DNA of 64,000 nt from contig OX031065.1 of NCBI GenBank assembly GCA_943736015.1, positions 41,058,427-41,122,426 on the forward strand. The letters run 5' to 3'. This DNA comes from Tridacna crocea (Eukaryota; Mollusca; Bivalvia; Cardiida; Cardiidae). Below the pieces are notes generated by a model. It was not told where the DNA came from and did no database searches. It saw only the letters and a program-made list of their open reading frames with translations. Each line of letters begins with the position of its first letter. Position 1 is the first letter of the stretch. This document shows, one piece after another, positions 63,116 to 64,000 of the stretch. A program made the translations under genes and the position numbers.

Positions 63116-64000
63116 TTTTTTAGCTCACCTGAGCACATGCTCAGAGTGAGCTATTGTGATAGTGCTATGTCCAGCATCCGTTGTCAACTTTTACCTTGTG
63201 TACACTCTAGAGGCCACATTTTTCGTCCAATACCCATGAAACTAGGTCACTTGGTCAAATCTTAGAAAAACCTTGTGTACGCTCTAAGGCCACATTTTCA
63301 GTCCCATACTCATGAAAGTTGGTCAGAATGTCTAGTTGATACATGTATCTCGGACGAGTTTGAAAATGGGTCATATTGGGTCAAAAACTGGGTTACCAGG
63401 TCAAATCTTAGAAAAACCTTCTATACGCTGTGGATGCTACATTTTCAGTCCAACACTTTTGAAAATTGGTCAGAAGGTTTGCCATGATAATATCTTGAAT
63501 GAGTTTGAAAATGGGTCATGTTGGGCCAAAACTGGGTCAATAGGTCAAATATTGCAAAAACCTTGTGTATACTCTGGAGGACACATTTTCAGTCTGATAC
63601 TCCTGAAACTTCTTCATAATATTTGCCTTGGTGATACCTTGAATAAGTTTGAAAATGGGTCATGTGGAGGTAAAAAATAGGTCACTGGTCAAATATTAGA
63701 AAAATCTTGTGTACACTCTAGAGGCCACATTTTCTGCCTGATACTCTTCAAACTTGGTCAGAATGTTTGTTTTGGTGATGTCTCAAAAGAGTTTGATAAT
63801 GGGTAATTGTTGGATCCAACACTAGGTCACTTGGTCAAATCTTAGAAAAAACTTTTGTACACTATAGAGGCCACATTTTCAGTCCAATGCTCATGAAACT
63901 TGACCAGAATGTTTGTCTTATTGATATCTCAAAAGTGTTTGATATTGGGTAATGTCTGATAAAAACTAGGTCACTTGGAAACAGGACATAAAATGGTCAG
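63116..64000 (+). mobile_element. HLE-16, start of an HLE-2-type element, runs off the window
   Basis: TTTTTAGCTCACCTGAGC followed by 144-bp units with CTCTAGAGGCCACAT. The 3' hairpin must lie beyond the window. Some units share private changes with the distal part of HLE-2. Confidence 0.7.

Overview
The window looks like non-microbial, repeat-saturated, AT-rich animal DNA, most likely from a bivalve mollusc. The reasons are spliceosomal signals, tRNA-derived SINEs, a CR1/Jockey-like LINE, and several minisatellite-bearing repeat families that open with a T-run plus TAGCTC and close with a GGGCCATCATGGCCC hairpin and CTCTTGTTT. I recall such families from clam and oyster genomes, where related 'pearl' elements are known; this is not a search result. 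I found no operon-like gene order, no rRNA and no intact tRNA gene.

Host genes are almost absent. The one well-supported coding exon is at 25027-25229 (+). It is a 203-bp exon of a filamin-type domain closest in motif to POGLUT2/POGLUT3 (KDELC1/KDELC2), ER O-glucosyltransferases. A weaker terminal-exon candidate lies on the minus strand at about 59820-60262. A promoter-like cluster (CRE, CCAAT, RFX X-box) lies at 57172-57347. The other substantial reading frame is a LINE reverse transcriptase at 41401-43110 (-).

Four kinds of mobile DNA dominate. (1) A hairpin MITE of about 221 bp bounded by TTAA, with termini CCCTTTACC...GGTAAAGGG and a near loopless 60-70 bp central palindrome. There are some 20 near-complete copies and many fragments, and a piggyBac-like origin is inferred from the TTAA duplication. 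(2) Helentron-like non-autonomous elements, called HLE here: a 5' subterminal repeat and hairpin, an array of 144-170 bp units, the inverted subterminal repeat, a 3' hairpin and CTCTTGTTT. (3) TIR elements with readable target duplications: TA (19594, 39258, 47621), TTAA (37532 and 36555), 8 bp (hAT, 61529), 5 bp (19979) and about 9 bp (1766). (4) SINE and LINE retroposons.

Layout. 0-6.6 kb: MITEs and two HLEs, the first split by two insertions. 7-11 kb: two nearly identical HLEs in direct order. 12-19 kb: chains of hairpin MITEs that share TTAA boundaries. 19.98-23.96 kb: a 3983-bp long-TIR element that splits one MITE. 24-26.3 kb: MITEs around the POGLUT-like exon, including a MITE whose hairpin tip was replaced by a 270-bp patch. 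26.4-29.2 kb: a composite HLE. 29.5-36.3 kb: MITEs and two HLEs. 36.55-45.63 kb: a nest up to five levels deep. 46-55 kb: more HLEs, a SINE and MITEs. 55-61.5 kb: mostly unique sequence. 61.53-62.91 kb: a hAT element. 63.1 kb to the end: the start of another HLE.

The repeats date one another: paralogous copies act as empty sites, so insertion order and target duplications can be read without any alignment program.
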